Part shown: piece after piece, positions 28,105 to 37,219 of the stretch
Position numbering within the stretch: position 1 is the stretch's first letter
Layout: the number at the start of each line of letters is the position of its first letter
Assembly (NCBI RefSeq): GCF_030053345.1
Contig: NZ_JASGBP010000001.1
Span: 558,001-622,000 of the forward strand
DNA length: 64,000 nt
Origin: Flavobacterium sedimenticola
GTDB lineage: Bacteria > Bacteroidota > Bacteroidia > Flavobacteriales > Flavobacteriaceae
Direction of reading: 5' to 3'
Position numbers and translations under genes: made by a program
Notes under the pieces: model-generated
Told to the model about the DNA's origin: nothing
What the model saw: the letters and a program-made list of their open reading frames with translations, nothing else
Databases searched by the model: none

Positions 28105-30786
28105 ATGAAAAAACAGTACTTATTATTCATTTTTGTGTTCTCTTTAGGTCAGGTTTTGGCACAAAAAAACAACGCTTGGCTTTTTTTCGACAGCAGTAAA
28201 GGCATTACGGCTGAGCGCGTAAGAGAAACAGAGTATTCTTTGAATCAAAAATTGGTGCAATTCAACGCACTTCAATTTCAACAACAATTAACGAATGTGC
28301 CGGAAAGAGCTTCGGGCTTACCGGGAGTTGAAGTGGTGTTGCCGAATGTAAAAGGAGGTTTTGAAACCTTTTTGATTTGGGAGTCCTCTAACTTTGAACC
28401 GGCCTTACAAGCAGCGTATCCGGAGATTCGTGCCTATGTGGGTTACGGAAAAACAGATACTTCTGCTACCTTGCATATGAGTTTTTCGCCATCAGGAATC
28501 CAAACCATGGTGATGAGAGCCGGAAACGGTTCGGAATTCATTGAGCCTTACACCAAAGACAAATCAATTTATGTGGCGTTTGATTCCCAAAGCCGCATTG
28601 CCGGACAGTTGCCTTTTAACTGTTCGACAGAAGATGTTGCTTTAGTCAATGATTTACACCATGATGCCGCCATTGCGAACCGTGCCAATACACAGGTATA
28701 CAAAACAATGCGTTTAGCCTTATCGTGTACCGGTGAATATGGTACGTACCATGGGGGTGCTGCAGGTGCTTTGGCTGCGATGAATGCGACCATGACCCGT
28801 TGTAACGGAATTTTTGAAAGAGATTTGGCTATCAAATTATTAATCATTGCCAATAACAATTTAGTAGTGTACACCAATGCTTCCACCGACCCGTATTCTC
28901 CGGCAGGAACAGGTACGGCAGGTGCTTGGAATACCGAGCTTCAAAATACTTTAACCAGTGTAATTGGGGACGCCAACTATGATATCGGACACTTGTTTGG
29001 TGCTACCGGAGGTGGTGGTAATGCCGGTTGTATCGGTTGTGTGTGTGATACCGGTAAAGGTAGTGCTTACACTTCTCCGGCAGATGGTGTTCCGATGGGC
29101 GACACCTTTGATATTGACTACGTAGCTCACGAAATGGGACACCAAATGGGAGCGAACCATACGTTTACGCACACCGCTGAGAACAATACCGTAAATATGG
29201 AGCCGGGTAGTGGTTCTACTATTATGGCCTATGCCGGTATCGGTGGAGGCGGAACAGATATGCAAATGCATTCGGATGATTATTTTCACTACAGAAGTAT
29301 TTTGCAAATCCAGTCTAATATGGCGCCTAAAGCATGTCCGGTTAGTACCAGTATAGCATCCACTAATCCAAGACCAACCGTTACTACGGCAGGAAATGCT
29401 TTTTCAATTCCTATCAGTACCGCGTTCAAACTATCAGGTTCTGCCACAGATGCTACCAATAACGGATTAACCTACTGTTGGGAACAAAATAACGATGCGA
29501 CTACCGTAGGAGGAACTTCTACGTTTCCTTCACCTACCAAAACAGATGGACCTAACTTTAGATCGTTGCCACCGGTAACTACGGGAGTGCGTTATATGCC
29601 TAAGTTCTCGGATGTGTTAAACGGCAACTTAGTCAATACTTGGGAGACTGTTTCTTCTGTAGCCAGAAGCTTAAGTTTTACGCTTACTGTAAGAGACAAT
29701 GTATTGGGTGGTGGTCAAACACAAACCGCGGCGACTACAGTTACCGTAGTAAATACCGGAGCGGCCTTCGCGATTACCAGTCCGAATACCGACAACGTTT
29801 CTTGGACACCGGGTTCTACACAAACCATTACGTGGAATGTAGCCGGTACTACAGCTAACGGTATTAACACCGCTAACGTAAATATTTTATTGTCTACAGA
29901 CGGCGGTCAAACGTTCCCTACGGTTTTGGCAGCGAATACCCCTAACGACGGTTCTCAGGCCGTTACCTTGCCAAGTGTTGCTGCACCATACTGTCGAATT
30001 TTGATTGAAGCCGTAGGAAATATTTTCTACTGTGTTTCTAAAAACATTGGTTTAGGATATACATTCTCTACGTCTTGTAATACATACACGAATAATACGC
30101 CGTTAGCGATTCCGGATGGATTGGGTGCTAACGTAGCCGGAGCAACCGTTTCTAAATCGATTAACGTGCCGGTTTCAGGAACTATCTCAGATGTGAACGT
30201 AACCGTAGCCGGAACCCACACCTACTATTGGGATTTGGTGGTAGCGTTAAATCACCCGGATGCGACACAAACCCGTTTGTTGAACCGAAATTGTAATCAA
30301 GTATCTACCGGATTTAATGTGTTATTCAATGACGGCGCTCCAGCCATTGTTTGTGCGGCCAATTTAGCCGGTACCTTTGCACCTAACCAAGCCTTGTCTG
30401 CTTTTAACGGTAAAAACATGTCGGGTAATTGGACATTGAGTGCTAACGATAATTATAACGGAGATACCGGAACGATTAATAACTGGACACTGGAAATTTG
30501 TGCTTTATTGCCTGCTTTAGCTGTAAACGATAACCAATTAGCCGACTTTTCAGTATATCCGAACCCGAATAACGGAAGCTTCAACGTGCAGTTCAGCAAT
30601 CCTATATCAGAAGAAACCAAAGTGATGGTGTATGATATGAGAGGCCGATTGATATTTGAAAACACCTATACCAACCAAGCGACCTTTAATGAGAACATCA
30701 CGTTGAGCAATGCTCAGTCGGGAATTTATCTTTTGAATGTAGTGGACGGCGGAAGAAAAGTAGTAAAAAGAATTGCAGTGGAATAA
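28105..30786 (+). CDS. Secreted reprolysin-like (M12B) metalloprotease with P-domain and T9SS signal
   Basis: 893 residues. Signal peptide MKKQYLLFIFVFSLGQVLAQ, then a prodomain (to about 195). The metzincin catalytic domain carries VAHEMGHQMGANHTF, the HExxHxxGxxH zinc site (near 345), and a Met-turn in TIMAYAGI. A fibronectin/Ig-like part (about 430-650) and a proprotein-convertase-type P domain (about 660-800, with SVSGTISDVNV-like strands: PVSGTISDVNVTVAGTHTY) follow. The end, VYPNPNNGSFNVQF ... GIYLLNVVDGGRKVVKRIAVE, is a canonical T9SS type A sorting domain. The product should be an extracellular protease that feeds on proteins. Own promoter and terminator. Confidence 0.92.
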   Translation: MKKQYLLFIFVFSLGQVLAQKNNAWLFFDSSKGITAERVRETEYSLNQKLVQFNALQFQQQLTNVPERASGLPGVEVVLPNVKGGFETFLIWESSNFEPALQAAYPEIRAYVGYGKTDTSATLHMSFSPSGIQTMVMRAGNGSEFIEPYTKDKSIYVAFDSQSRIAGQLPFNCSTEDVALVNDLHHDAAIANRANTQVYKTMRLALSCTGEYGTYHGGAAGALAAMNATMTRCNGIFERDLAIKLLIIANNNLVVYTNASTDPYSPAGTGTAGAWNTELQNTLTSVIGDANYDIGHLFGATGGGGNAGCIGCVCDTGKGSAYTSPADGVPMGDTFDIDYVAHEMGHQMGANHTFTHTAENNTVNMEPGSGSTIMAYAGIGGGGTDMQMHSDDYFHYRSILQIQSNMAPKACPVSTSIASTNPRPTVTTAGNAFSIPISTAFKLSGSATDATNNGLTYCWEQNNDATTVGGTSTFPSPTKTDGPNFRSLPPVTTGVRYMPKFSDVLNGNLVNTWETVSSVARSLSFTLTVRDNVLGGGQTQTAATTVTVVNTGAAFAITSPNTDNVSWTPGSTQTITWNVAGTTANGINTANVNILLSTDGGQTFPTVLAANTPNDGSQAVTLPSVAAPYCRILIEAVGNIFYCVSKNIGLGYTFSTSCNTYTNNTPLAIPDGLGANVAGATVSKSINVPVSGTISDVNVTVAGTHTYYWDLVVALNHPDATQTRLLNRNCNQVSTGFNVLFNDGAPAIVCAANLAGTFAPNQALSAFNGKNMSGNWTLSANDNYNGDTGTINNWTLEICALLPALAVNDNQLADFSVYPNPNNGSFNVQFSNPISEETKVMVYDMRGRLIFENTYTNQATFNENITLSNAQSGIYLLNVVDGGRKVVKRIAVE

Positions 30787-30810
30787 TTTTCCAACCAAAA
30801 ATGTTAAAAT

Positions 30811-30846
30811 TTAGGGAGAAACAACAGGTTTCTCCCTTTTTTTTTT
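30811..30846 (+). terminator. Rho-independent terminator after the M12B-type protease gene
   Basis: AGGGAGAAAC / GGTTTCTCCCT stem with an ACA loop and a run of ten T. Confidence 0.9.
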
Positions 30847-30857
30847 GATGAAACAAT

Positions 30858-30886
30858 TTGTAATATCAAACTAATCAGTAAATTTG
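30858..30886 (+). promoter_or_regulatory. Promoter of the M43-type protease gene
   Basis: TTG at 30858-30860, 18-bp spacer, TAAATTTG at 30879-30886, 22 bp before the start codon. Confidence 0.7.
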
Positions 30887-30908
30887 ACCGCTTAAAAAAA
30901 ATACTGCT

Positions 30909-32129
30909 ATGAAAAAAATTATTCTTTCTTTGTTGTTAATCAGTTCTTTAGGGGCTTATTCGCAAAGAACCTGTGCTACTAACACTAAGTTGGAGCAACT
31001 AAAAGCCAACGATCCGAGTTTCGCCGTACACCATCAAGAAACGATGGATTATATCCGAAACAATGCTACCGCTCAAACTAACAGAGCGCCGGAAGTTGTG
31101 ATTACCATTCCGGTAGTAGTCCATGTTTTATACAAAACGGCCGCTCAAAATATCAGTGATGCTCAAATTTTGTCGCAAATAGCGATTTTAAATGCCGATT
31201 ACCGCAAAACCAATACCGATTTCAATACGGTAGTACCGGCAGCTTTTCAACCGTTTGGTGCCGATGTGGAATTGGCGTTTTGTTTGGCTACTCGTACGCC
31301 ATCCGGACAAGCCACGAATGGTATCGAGCGAAAATCAGTACCATCCAATTTTGTTTTTGAAGACAGTTACTACACCTCGGCCGGTTTAACGGCTTGGAAC
31401 CCAACCAAATATTTGAACATTTGGGTAGGAAGATTTACCGATTCATCCTTGCTGGGCTTTGCCTATTTGCCTTCTTCGGCCGGTGCCGCGTTTGATGGTT
31501 TGTGTATCGGAGACCAATACTTCGGAAATACCGGTACAGCCACTTTCCCGTTCAACAAAGGAAGAACGGCGACTCACGAAATCGGACACTATTTTGGTTT
31601 GGAGCACCCTTGGGGAGATGCACAGTGTGACACCGACGACGGCGTAGCCGATACACCGGGAACGTACAGTCCGTATTTTGGGTGTCCGACGTATCCAAAC
31701 AATACGAATGTGTGTGCTCCGAATGCTACCGGCGCCATGTTTATGAACTATATGGATTATGTAGACGACCGTTGTATGGCCTTTTTTACAAACGGTCAGA
31801 AAGCAGTAATGCAGGCCACGATGAACGGACCGCGTGTCAGCTTAAAAACGTCAAACGGTTGTCAGTCGTTAAGTGTTACCGAGCAAGAAGCCATTCAGGC
31901 TATTGCGGTGTATCCGAATCCGGTGTCGCAATACTTCTTTATTACCTCACCGCACACGGCTGTTGATTTCGTAGAGATATTCAATACCAGCGGACAATTG
32001 GTACAAACCCAAACATTGGATGACGTAAACAACAAAATTGTCATCGACCAGTTGGCTTCCGGTATCTACTACCTAAGAATTTACAACGAAGGCAACTACT
32101 TGAAATCCGATAAAATCATCAAGAAGTAA
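30909..32129 (+). CDS. Secreted pappalysin-like (M43) metalloprotease with T9SS signal
   Basis: 406 residues. Signal peptide MKKIILSLLLISSLGAYSQ, then a short prodomain. The VVHVLYKTAAQNISDAQILSQ segment and ATHEIGHYFGLEHPWG (HExxHxxGxxH zinc site near 226), with the Met-turn in FMNYMDYVDDRCMAFF, identify an M43B cytophagalysin/pappalysin-type enzyme. Several Cys pairs around the site (CDTDDG, FGCPTYPN, VCAP) fit the disulfide-rich M43 fold. The C-terminus AIAVYPNPVSQYFFI ... GIYYLRIYNEGNYLKSDKIIKK is a T9SS type A sorting domain. It is the second T9SS protease in a row, with its own promoter, so the pair is probably co-regulated rather than co-transcribed. Confidence 0.92.
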   Translation: MKKIILSLLLISSLGAYSQRTCATNTKLEQLKANDPSFAVHHQETMDYIRNNATAQTNRAPEVVITIPVVVHVLYKTAAQNISDAQILSQIAILNADYRKTNTDFNTVVPAAFQPFGADVELAFCLATRTPSGQATNGIERKSVPSNFVFEDSYYTSAGLTAWNPTKYLNIWVGRFTDSSLLGFAYLPSSAGAAFDGLCIGDQYFGNTGTATFPFNKGRTATHEIGHYFGLEHPWGDAQCDTDDGVADTPGTYSPYFGCPTYPNNTNVCAPNATGAMFMNYMDYVDDRCMAFFTNGQKAVMQATMNGPRVSLKTSNGCQSLSVTEQEAIQAIAVYPNPVSQYFFITSPHTAVDFVEIFNTSGQLVQTQTLDDVNNKIVIDQLASGIYYLRIYNEGNYLKSDKIIKK

Positions 32130-32145
32130 GCTTCGCTATGATACT

Positions 32146-32174
32146 AAAAAGCCTCGCATTGCGAGGCTTTTTTA
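32146..32174. terminator. Bidirectional terminator between the M43 protease and pth
   Basis: AAAAAGCCTCGCA / TGCGAGGCTTTTTT stem between convergent genes. Confidence 0.9.
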
Positions 32175-32843
32175 TTTTCCGTTAAAACTGTTCATGGTGT
32201 TGGCCAATCCGGCTAAGGCAAACGATTCAATAATTTGCTTGGCGATTTCATAACGCTCGGGGAGTTTTGCTTTTTCGGCTTCGTCCCATTCGCCTAACAC
32301 GTAATCGACCTGTTGCCCTTTTTTAAAGGCATCGCTGATGCCAAACCGGAAGCGCGGATATTCGGTAGTGTTTAAAACCAGTTGAATGTTCTTTAAGCCG
32401 TTGTGTCCGCCGTCGCTGCCTTTGCCTTTGATGCGGATGGTACCGAAAGGCAAATTCAAATCATCGGTAATGATCAATACATTTTCTTTGGCAATGTTTT
32501 CTTTTTCCATCCAATACTGCACGGCTTTACCGCTCAGGTTCATGTAGGTGTTGGGTTTCAACAATAGCAGTTTGCGGCCTTTGATGCTGTACTCGGCGAT
32601 GGCGCCTAATTTGGCGGTTTCAAAAGACACGCCTTGTTGTTGCGCGACAAAGTCGACTATCTTAAAACCGATATTGTGTCGGGTGTTGGCATATTCGGCG
32701 CCAATATTGCCGAGCCCGACGATGAGGAATTTTTTATTCACGTTGTTTACATTGTTTTTTTGGAGTTCATGAATCTCCGATTTCATGGGATCTGTGTTGT
32801 CAACTTTAGGCGCTTTGCCAAAGCGTTTGGTTAACCAATTCAT
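32172..32843 (-). CDS. pth: Peptidyl-tRNA hydrolase
   Basis: 223 residues from the ATG at 32843 (MNWLTKRFGKAP). The enzyme recycles peptidyl-tRNA. Core motifs: FLIVGLGNIGAEYANTRHNIGF (Asn and His of the active site), LLKPNTYMNLSGKAV, DDLNLPFGTIRIKGKGSDGGHNGLKNI (catalytic Asp) and YPRFRFGI. The N-terminal 35 residues before KFLIVG are an extension common in Flavobacteriaceae. The open frame continues to 33014, but that stretch runs through a 21-bp inverted repeat and has no family similarity, so the longer start is rejected. Downstream of rplY on the same strand, separated by repeats and a terminator. Confidence 0.93.
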   Translation of the reverse strand: MNWLTKRFGKAPKVDNTDPMKSEIHELQKNNVNNVNKKFLIVGLGNIGAEYANTRHNIGFKIVDFVAQQQGVSFETAKLGAIAEYSIKGRKLLLLKPNTYMNLSGKAVQYWMEKENIAKENVLIITDDLNLPFGTIRIKGKGSDGGHNGLKNIQLVLNTTEYPRFRFGISDAFKKGQQVDYVLGEWDEAEKAKLPERYEIAKQIIESFALAGLANTMNSFNGK

Positions 32844-32881
32844 GCCGCAAAGATACTGGTTATTCTGAATTGTAGTATTGT

Positions 32882-32954
32882 CATTTCGACCGCAGGGAGA
32901 AATCATCTGTCTTTTTATAATTGTAATGAGATTTCTCCCTGCGGTCGAAAGGAC
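32882..32954. repeat. Inverted REP-like doublet upstream of pth
   Basis: Perfect 21-bp arms at 32884-32904 and 32930-32950, 25 bp apart, each with the core CGACCGCAGGGAGAAATC; the left arm is preceded by GTCA. The arm's GTCATT...CGCAGG...AATC design matches the palindromes that bound the GIY-YIG cassette at 38000-38385. It lies directly upstream of the pth start. Confidence 0.85.
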
Positions 32955-33017
32955 ATTGCCGGTAAAGAAGATATGTCTCAAGTTTAGCCTTAATTGCGTT
33001 AGGGATGGAAGCATAAA

Positions 33018-33102
33018 TCCTTTTGATTACGCTGCGTTAACGTAGCGAAAGCAAAAGATTGACGCGGACAGCCCGGCGCGCCAAAGGCGGGCAACGCCCC
33101 AA
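33018..33102. repeat. Dispersed intergenic repeat upstream of pth
   Basis: The block GCGTTAACG ... GATTGACGCGGACAGCCCGG ... GGGCAACGCCCC has the same order of words as the minus strand of 33833-33900 and shares GCGGACAGCC with the element at 11455. No ORF of note. Confidence 0.6.
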
Positions 33103-33103
33103 A

Positions 33104-33132
33104 AAAAAGCCCCGTTTTTCAACGAGGCTTTT
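33104..33132 (-). terminator. Rho-independent terminator after rplY
   Basis: Stem of AGCCCCGTT with AACGAGGCT (one mismatch) and a T run on the minus strand, 20 bp downstream of the rplY stop. Confidence 0.8.
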
Positions 33133-33151
33133 AGTATGATTTGGAAATCCA

Positions 33152-33763
33152 TTATTTTTTCTTTCCTTTGGCCGGAGCTCCTTTGGCTGCTTTGGCTGCT
33201 TCTTGAGCTGCTTTCATAGCCGCACGTGAGATCTTCACCTGACAAACCACGGTGTTATCCGGGTGCATCAATTTGAAGTTGTTGGTCTCCAATTTGGTCA
33301 CATACAATTTGTTCCCCATTTGCAATTCAGAGATGTTGGCCTCAACATAATCCGGTAAGTTTTTAGGCAACGCTTTTACTTTCAAACGACGTTGGTTCAA
33401 ACGCAAATCGCCTCCTAACAATACACCCGGAGAAGTACCTGTAATTTTTACCGGAACTTCCATCATGATTTCTTTGTTTTCATTCAATTGGAAGAAATCA
33501 ATGTGTAAAATTTTGTCGGAAACCGGATCAAACTGAATATCTTGCAAAATCACATTAGTGGTTTTGCCATCCAAATCAATCACAACGGTGTGCGCGTTTG
33601 GAGTGTAAACCAAGCTTTTGAACGCTTTTTCTTCTGCTGCAAAATGCTGTGGTGTAGTTCCTCCGTAAATAACGCAAGGGACCATTCCAGCATCACGTAA
33701 GGCCTTAGTAGCTTTTTTGCCTACGCTTTCTCTTTCTTGTCCTTTAATCGTAATCGATTTCAT
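33152..33763 (-). CDS. rplY: 50S ribosomal protein L25 (CTC/TL5 form)
   Basis: 203 residues, the long general-stress/CTC form. The N-terminal 5S rRNA-binding domain begins [35 protein letters not shown], with the [19 protein letters not shown] signature; the C-terminal TL5 domain contains [18 protein letters not shown]. The last 25 residues are an Ala/Lys-rich tail ([19 protein letters not shown]), common in Bacteroidota L25 and likely disordered or RNA-binding. It follows prs on the same strand after about 180 bp of repeats, and ends in a terminator. Confidence 0.94.
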   Translation of the reverse strand: MKSITIKGQERESVGKKATKALRDAGMVPCVIYGGTTPQHFAAEEKAFKSLVYTPNAHTVVIDLDGKTTNVILQDIQFDPVSDKILHIDFFQLNENKEIMMEVPVKITGTSPGVLLGGDLRLNQRRLKVKALPKNLPDYVEANISELQMGNKLYVTKLETNNFKLMHPDNTVVCQVKISRAAMKAAQEAAKAAKGAPAKGKKK

Positions 33764-33832
33764 TGTTAAAATATATAGTTAATAAATAAAATACTTTTTA
33801 AGCTATTAGCTTTTGTTTTTTGGCGTTGCCTT

Positions 33833-33900
33833 CGGCCGCGCTTTCAACTGTAGTCCTCGCTACGCTGCGGGCTGCCGCTGCAATCGCTAACGCAATTTTT
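33833..33900. repeat. Dispersed intergenic repeat between prs and rplY
   Basis: On the minus strand it reads GCGTTAGCGATTGCAGCGGC, then AGCCCGCAGCGTAGCGAGGA, and ends near GAAGGCAACGCC: same word order as 33018-33102. Rich in short palindromes. Confidence 0.55.
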
Positions 33901-33906
33901 CCACAT

Positions 33907-33944
33907 CAATTAGCTAATTGCTAACCGCTGAAAGCTGACTGCTA
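33907..33944 (-). repeat. Five heptamers starting at the prs stop codon
   Basis: On the minus strand, TAG (the prs stop) is followed by CAGTCAG, CTTTCAG, CGGTTAG, CAATTAG and CTAATTG: a strict 7-bp period in which the stop codon's TAG is itself in register with the NNNNYAG units. Confidence 0.75.
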
Positions 33945-34883
33945 CATCAAAAACTTCCCACTGATGGAGTTGTTGTGTTGCACCATGTGCATGACTTCGG
34001 CAAAGAGCGGTGCACAACTCACCACTTTTATCTTGCTCGACTCGCGTTTCAGCGGAATCGAATCGGTCACTATCAGTTCGCTCAACTTTGATTTTTCAAG
34101 CTTTTCATAGGCATCTCCCGATAAAATAGGGTGCGTACAAATGGCTCTTACGCTCAAGGCGCCTTTTTCAATCATCAAATCGGCGGCTTTGGCTAAGGTG
34201 CCTCCGGTATCGACCATGTCGTCTACCAAAATCACGTTGCGGCCTTTGACTTCCCCAATCAGCTCCATCGTATCAATCACATTGGCGGCTTTGCGTTGCT
34301 TGTAACAAATGACCACATCGGATTCTAAAAATTTAGAATACGCATACGCTCTTTTCGAACCGCCCATATCGGGTGACGCAATCGTTAGGTTGTCTAACTG
34401 CAAACTTTTTACATACGGTAAAAAGATTGTTGACGCAAACAAGTGGTCTACCGGTTTTTCAAAGAAGCCCTGAATCTGATCGGCGTGTAAATCCATCGTC
34501 ATGATTCGGGTGGCACCGGCGGTCTCCAATAATTTGGCCACTAATTTAGCGCCTATCGGTACACGCGGTTTGTCTTTGCGGTCCTGACGTGCCCAGCCAA
34601 AGTACGGAATTACCGGAGTAATGTGTCGTGCCGAGGCTCTTTTGGCGGCGTCAATCATCAGCAACAGTTCCATCAAATTGTCGGCACTCGGAAAGGTCGA
34701 ACAAACGATGAACACGCGCAATCCTCTTATCGATTCTTCAAACGAAGGCTGAAACTCACCATCACTATATTTTGAGAACGTAACTTTGCCAAGCGGAACA
34801 CCGTAATGACGGGCTATCTGTTCGGCTAAATAGACGCTTTGCGAACACGCAAATATCTTTGCTTCTGGTTCAATGTGCGACAT
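33942..34883 (-). CDS. prs: Ribose-phosphate pyrophosphokinase
   Basis: 313 residues. Makes PRPP from ribose-5-phosphate and ATP for nucleotide, His and Trp synthesis. Signatures: KIFACSQSVYLAEQIARHYG, RHITPVIPYFGWARQDRK (ATP loop), TMDLHADQIQGFF (metal-binding His) and the PRPP loop NVILVDDMVDTGGTL. Length is standard (about 310-315). The C-terminal SVAPLFA-type end reads VVSCAPLFAEVMH. The gene precedes rplY, a frequent Bacteroidota neighbour. Its stop codon runs straight into a heptamer array. Confidence 0.97.
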   Translation of the reverse strand: MSHIEPEAKIFACSQSVYLAEQIARHYGVPLGKVTFSKYSDGEFQPSFEESIRGLRVFIVCSTFPSADNLMELLLMIDAAKRASARHITPVIPYFGWARQDRKDKPRVPIGAKLVAKLLETAGATRIMTMDLHADQIQGFFEKPVDHLFASTIFLPYVKSLQLDNLTIASPDMGGSKRAYAYSKFLESDVVICYKQRKAANVIDTMELIGEVKGRNVILVDDMVDTGGTLAKAADLMIEKGALSVRAICTHPILSGDAYEKLEKSKLSELIVTDSIPLKRESSKIKVVSCAPLFAEVMHMVQHNNSISGKFLM

Positions 34884-35052
34884 TGTCTTGTGTTGTTTTT
34901 ATTCCGTTTTGTTTTTAAGGGCAGACTTTCGAAGGTTTCAAAAATCGACGCTGTAAACAGCTCGGATGTAGTTAGTTAGTTGTGTGTGGCGTAAACGCGG
35001 TGCAAATTTAGAAATTAAATCCGAGTCTGAAAGCATTTTTTTGTCTATTTTT

Positions 35053-35084
35053 TTGACGATATGACAAAAAATTATTTACATTTG
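35053..35084 (+). promoter_or_regulatory. Promoter of tRNA-Leu
   Basis: TTG at 35053-35055, 21-bp spacer, TACATTTG at 35077-35084, about 26 bp before the tRNA. Confidence 0.75.
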
Positions 35085-35110
35085 CACCCACAAAACACCA
35101 AAAGTCTCTG

Positions 35111-35190
35111 GCCCGGATGGCGGAATTGGTAGACGCGCACGACTCAAACTCGTGTTCTTAGGAGTGTGGGTTCGATTCCCACTCCGGGTA
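35111..35190 (+). tRNA. tRNA-Leu (anticodon CAA)
   Basis: Acceptor arms GCCCGGA / TCCGGGT, D arm with TGGTAGACGC, anticodon stem CACGA / TCGTG around loop CTCAAAC (anticodon CAA), a short variable arm, and T-loop GGTTCGATTCC. CCA is not encoded. A promoter precedes and a terminator follows. Confidence 0.93.
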
Positions 35191-35198
35191 CAAAAGGA

Positions 35199-35228
35199 AA
35201 AACCTCTCAGTAATGGGAGGTTTTTTTG
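35199..35228 (+). terminator. Rho-independent terminator after tRNA-Leu
   Basis: AAAACCTC / GAGGTTTT stem (positions around 35200 and 35217) with a T run of seven. Confidence 0.8.
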
Positions 35229-35255
35229 TTACTTTAGTATCTAAATCAAATTTCT

Positions 35256-35855
35256 ATGAAAAAACTATTTGCCCTTCTTTTATTGCTAAAACTAACTTAC
35301 AACAATGCTCAATCTAAAGGATTCAATGCTAACGAAGATCAATTCCTCACAAAGTTAGATTCCGTATCCAATGGAATCGTTGAACCAGGCTATGCCATCT
35401 ATATTAACGATTATAAAGTTACTGAAGAAGACAAAGAATGGCTAGCATTAGCTGGGAAAGGAGATTTTATCTCAATCAAAGTCCTTAGTAAAAAAGAAGC
35501 CATGGCAAAATTTGGCGCTGATGGGGAAAAAGGAGCAGTGCTTTTGACGCCATTTACAGATGAATTGCTCGATATGAAATACTATAACGGAATTACCAAT
35601 ATGTTTGTTTTAGGTAAAATGGTTGATATGATGGCAGCGAAACAGATTGGGGCTAATCCTGTTTTTGTGGTCGATGGGAAACCATTGCGAGGTGATAGCA
35701 TTGTAACAATAGTTAATGCTCTTAAAGAAGAAGAAATAAGTCGTTTGACAGTGCTGAAAAAGAAAGCTGCATTTTCTATTTATGGGATAAGAGCATTGCC
35801 AGGCGTTATTCTTATCTTCACAAAAGAGTATGAAGAAAAACATCAAAAAAAATAA
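35256..35855 (+). CDS. Secreted protein with two TonB-plug-like motifs
   Basis: 199 residues with signal peptide MKKLFALLLLLKLTYNNAQ. The C-terminal part, PVFVVDGKPLRGDSIVTIVN then ISRLTVLKKKAAFSIYGIRA and LPGVILIFTK, has the layout of a TonB receptor plug (xVVDGxxI ... IxxIxVLKxAxAxxxYGxxxxxGVIxITTK). The first half repeats the layout more weakly: YAIYINDYKVTEEDKEW, ISIKVLSKKEAMAKFG, EKGAVLLTP. It may be a tandem duplication of one plug-like fold with no barrel. Function unknown; a signalling or periplasmic binding role is possible. It stands alone after the tRNA and converges with mgtE. Confidence 0.65.
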   Translation: MKKLFALLLLLKLTYNNAQSKGFNANEDQFLTKLDSVSNGIVEPGYAIYINDYKVTEEDKEWLALAGKGDFISIKVLSKKEAMAKFGADGEKGAVLLTPFTDELLDMKYYNGITNMFVLGKMVDMMAAKQIGANPVFVVDGKPLRGDSIVTIVNALKEEEISRLTVLKKKAAFSIYGIRALPGVILIFTKEYEEKHQKK

Positions 35856-35866
35856 CACCTTTTCTT

Positions 35867-37219
35867 TTAAAACCCTAAAATCAATTTGGCAATCGAGAAG
35901 TAAATCAAAATTCCGCAGATGTCGTTGCTGGTCGTAATAAACGGACCGGTGGCCAAAGCCGGGTCAATCTTAAATCGGTGGAGTAAAAGCGGAATAAATG
36001 TCCCGATAAGTGAGGCAATAATGATTACCGAAATTAACGCAATGGTCACAATTTCGCCAATAATAATTTCTACATTCAGTAAGAAGTGGCTTCCCACAAA
36101 CAAGATGGCTGCCAAGATGATGCCGTTGAGTAAACTCAGTGAGACCTCTTTAACCAAACGGTTCCACAACGAGCCGCTGATGGACTGGTTGGCCAACCCC
36201 TGTACGATAATCGCCGACGATTGTACCCCTACGTTTCCGGCCATGGCCGCAATGAGCGGCGTAAAGAAAAACAGGTTGCCGTGATTGGCCATGGCACCTT
36301 CGAACAACCCTAAAACCCTAACGCTGATAAAACCGCCGCACAGTGCCAATACTAACCATGGCAAACGCGCCCGCGTTAAGTCGAGGATGCTGTCATCGGC
36401 TTCTACGTCTTGCGAGATACCGGCCGCCAATTGGTAATCTTTGTCGGCTTCTTCTTTAATCACATCTACGATATCGTCAATGGTGATACGACCCATGAGA
36501 CGGCCCATTTCATCGACTACCGGAATGGCTTCCAAGTCGTATTTTTGCATGATACGCGCCACATCGACACTCGGGGTATTGACTTTTACCGAATCTACTT
36601 TAGGGATATATACTTTGCTAATTGGGGTTTTGGTGGACGTGGTTAACAAATCTTTTAACGACAAACGACCTTTGAGACGGTTTTCGTCATCCACGACATA
36701 AATTGAATGAACCCGGGTCACGTTTTCGGCTTGGATGCGCATTTCTTTGACACACGTAAGCACGTTCCAGTTTTCGTTGACTTTCACCAACTCTTTTCCC
36801 ATCAACCCCCCGGCGGTATCTTCGTCGTAGCGCAACAAATCGACAATGTCCTTGGCATGCTCCACGTCTTCGAGCTCCGAGATTACTTCTTCTTTCTTGC
36901 TTTCGGGTAATTCGGCTATAATGTCGGCCGCATCATCCGTATCCAACTCATCGAGCTCTTCCGCAATTTCTTTGGGAGATAAACCGCGCAATATTTTTTC
37001 ACGCACATCTTCCTCCAATTCCATAAGGATTTCGGCGGTTTTTTCGCTGTCGAGGATTTTAAAAATATACGTGGCTTCGGCAATTTCTAATTCATCAAAA
37101 ATCTCCGCAATATCGGCATGGTGCAAGTCGTTCAACAAGACTTCCAATTCCCGGTCGTTCTTGTCGTGAATGAGTTGCTCGATTTGCGCTAAGAGTTCTT
37201 TGCTGATTTTAAACTGCAT
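35867..37219 (-). CDS. mgtE: MgtE-family magnesium transporter
   Basis: 450 residues. The N-terminal superhelical domain (about 1-130, [18 protein letters not shown]) is followed by a CBS pair (about 135-255), starting after [16 protein letters not shown], which act as Mg2+ sensors. The membrane part starts near [15 protein letters not shown] and has five helices; [21 protein letters not shown] is the conserved pore region, and [21 protein letters not shown] the last pore element with the Mg-binding Asp. The protein lets in Mg2+ and closes when cytosolic Mg2+ is high. It overlaps rsmA by 11 bp, so the two are translationally linked. Confidence 0.95.
   Translation of the reverse strand: MQFKISKELLAQIEQLIHDKNDRELEVLLNDLHHADIAEIFDELEIAEATYIFKILDSEKTAEILMELEEDVREKILRGLSPKEIAEELDELDTDDAADIIAELPESKKEEVISELEDVEHAKDIVDLLRYDEDTAGGLMGKELVKVNENWNVLTCVKEMRIQAENVTRVHSIYVVDDENRLKGRLSLKDLLTTSTKTPISKVYIPKVDSVKVNTPSVDVARIMQKYDLEAIPVVDEMGRLMGRITIDDIVDVIKEEADKDYQLAAGISQDVEADDSILDLTRARLPWLVLALCGGFISVRVLGLFEGAMANHGNLFFFTPLIAAMAGNVGVQSSAIIVQGLANQSISGSLWNRLVKEVSLSLLNGIILAAILFVGSHFLLNVEIIIGEIVTIALISVIIIASLIGTFIPLLLHRFKIDPALATGPFITTSNDICGILIYFSIAKLILGF

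Noticed and set aside
32844..33014. N-terminal extension of pth by 57 residues
   Set aside because: It would translate the 21-bp inverted repeat and has no family similarity; the Met at 32843 fits.
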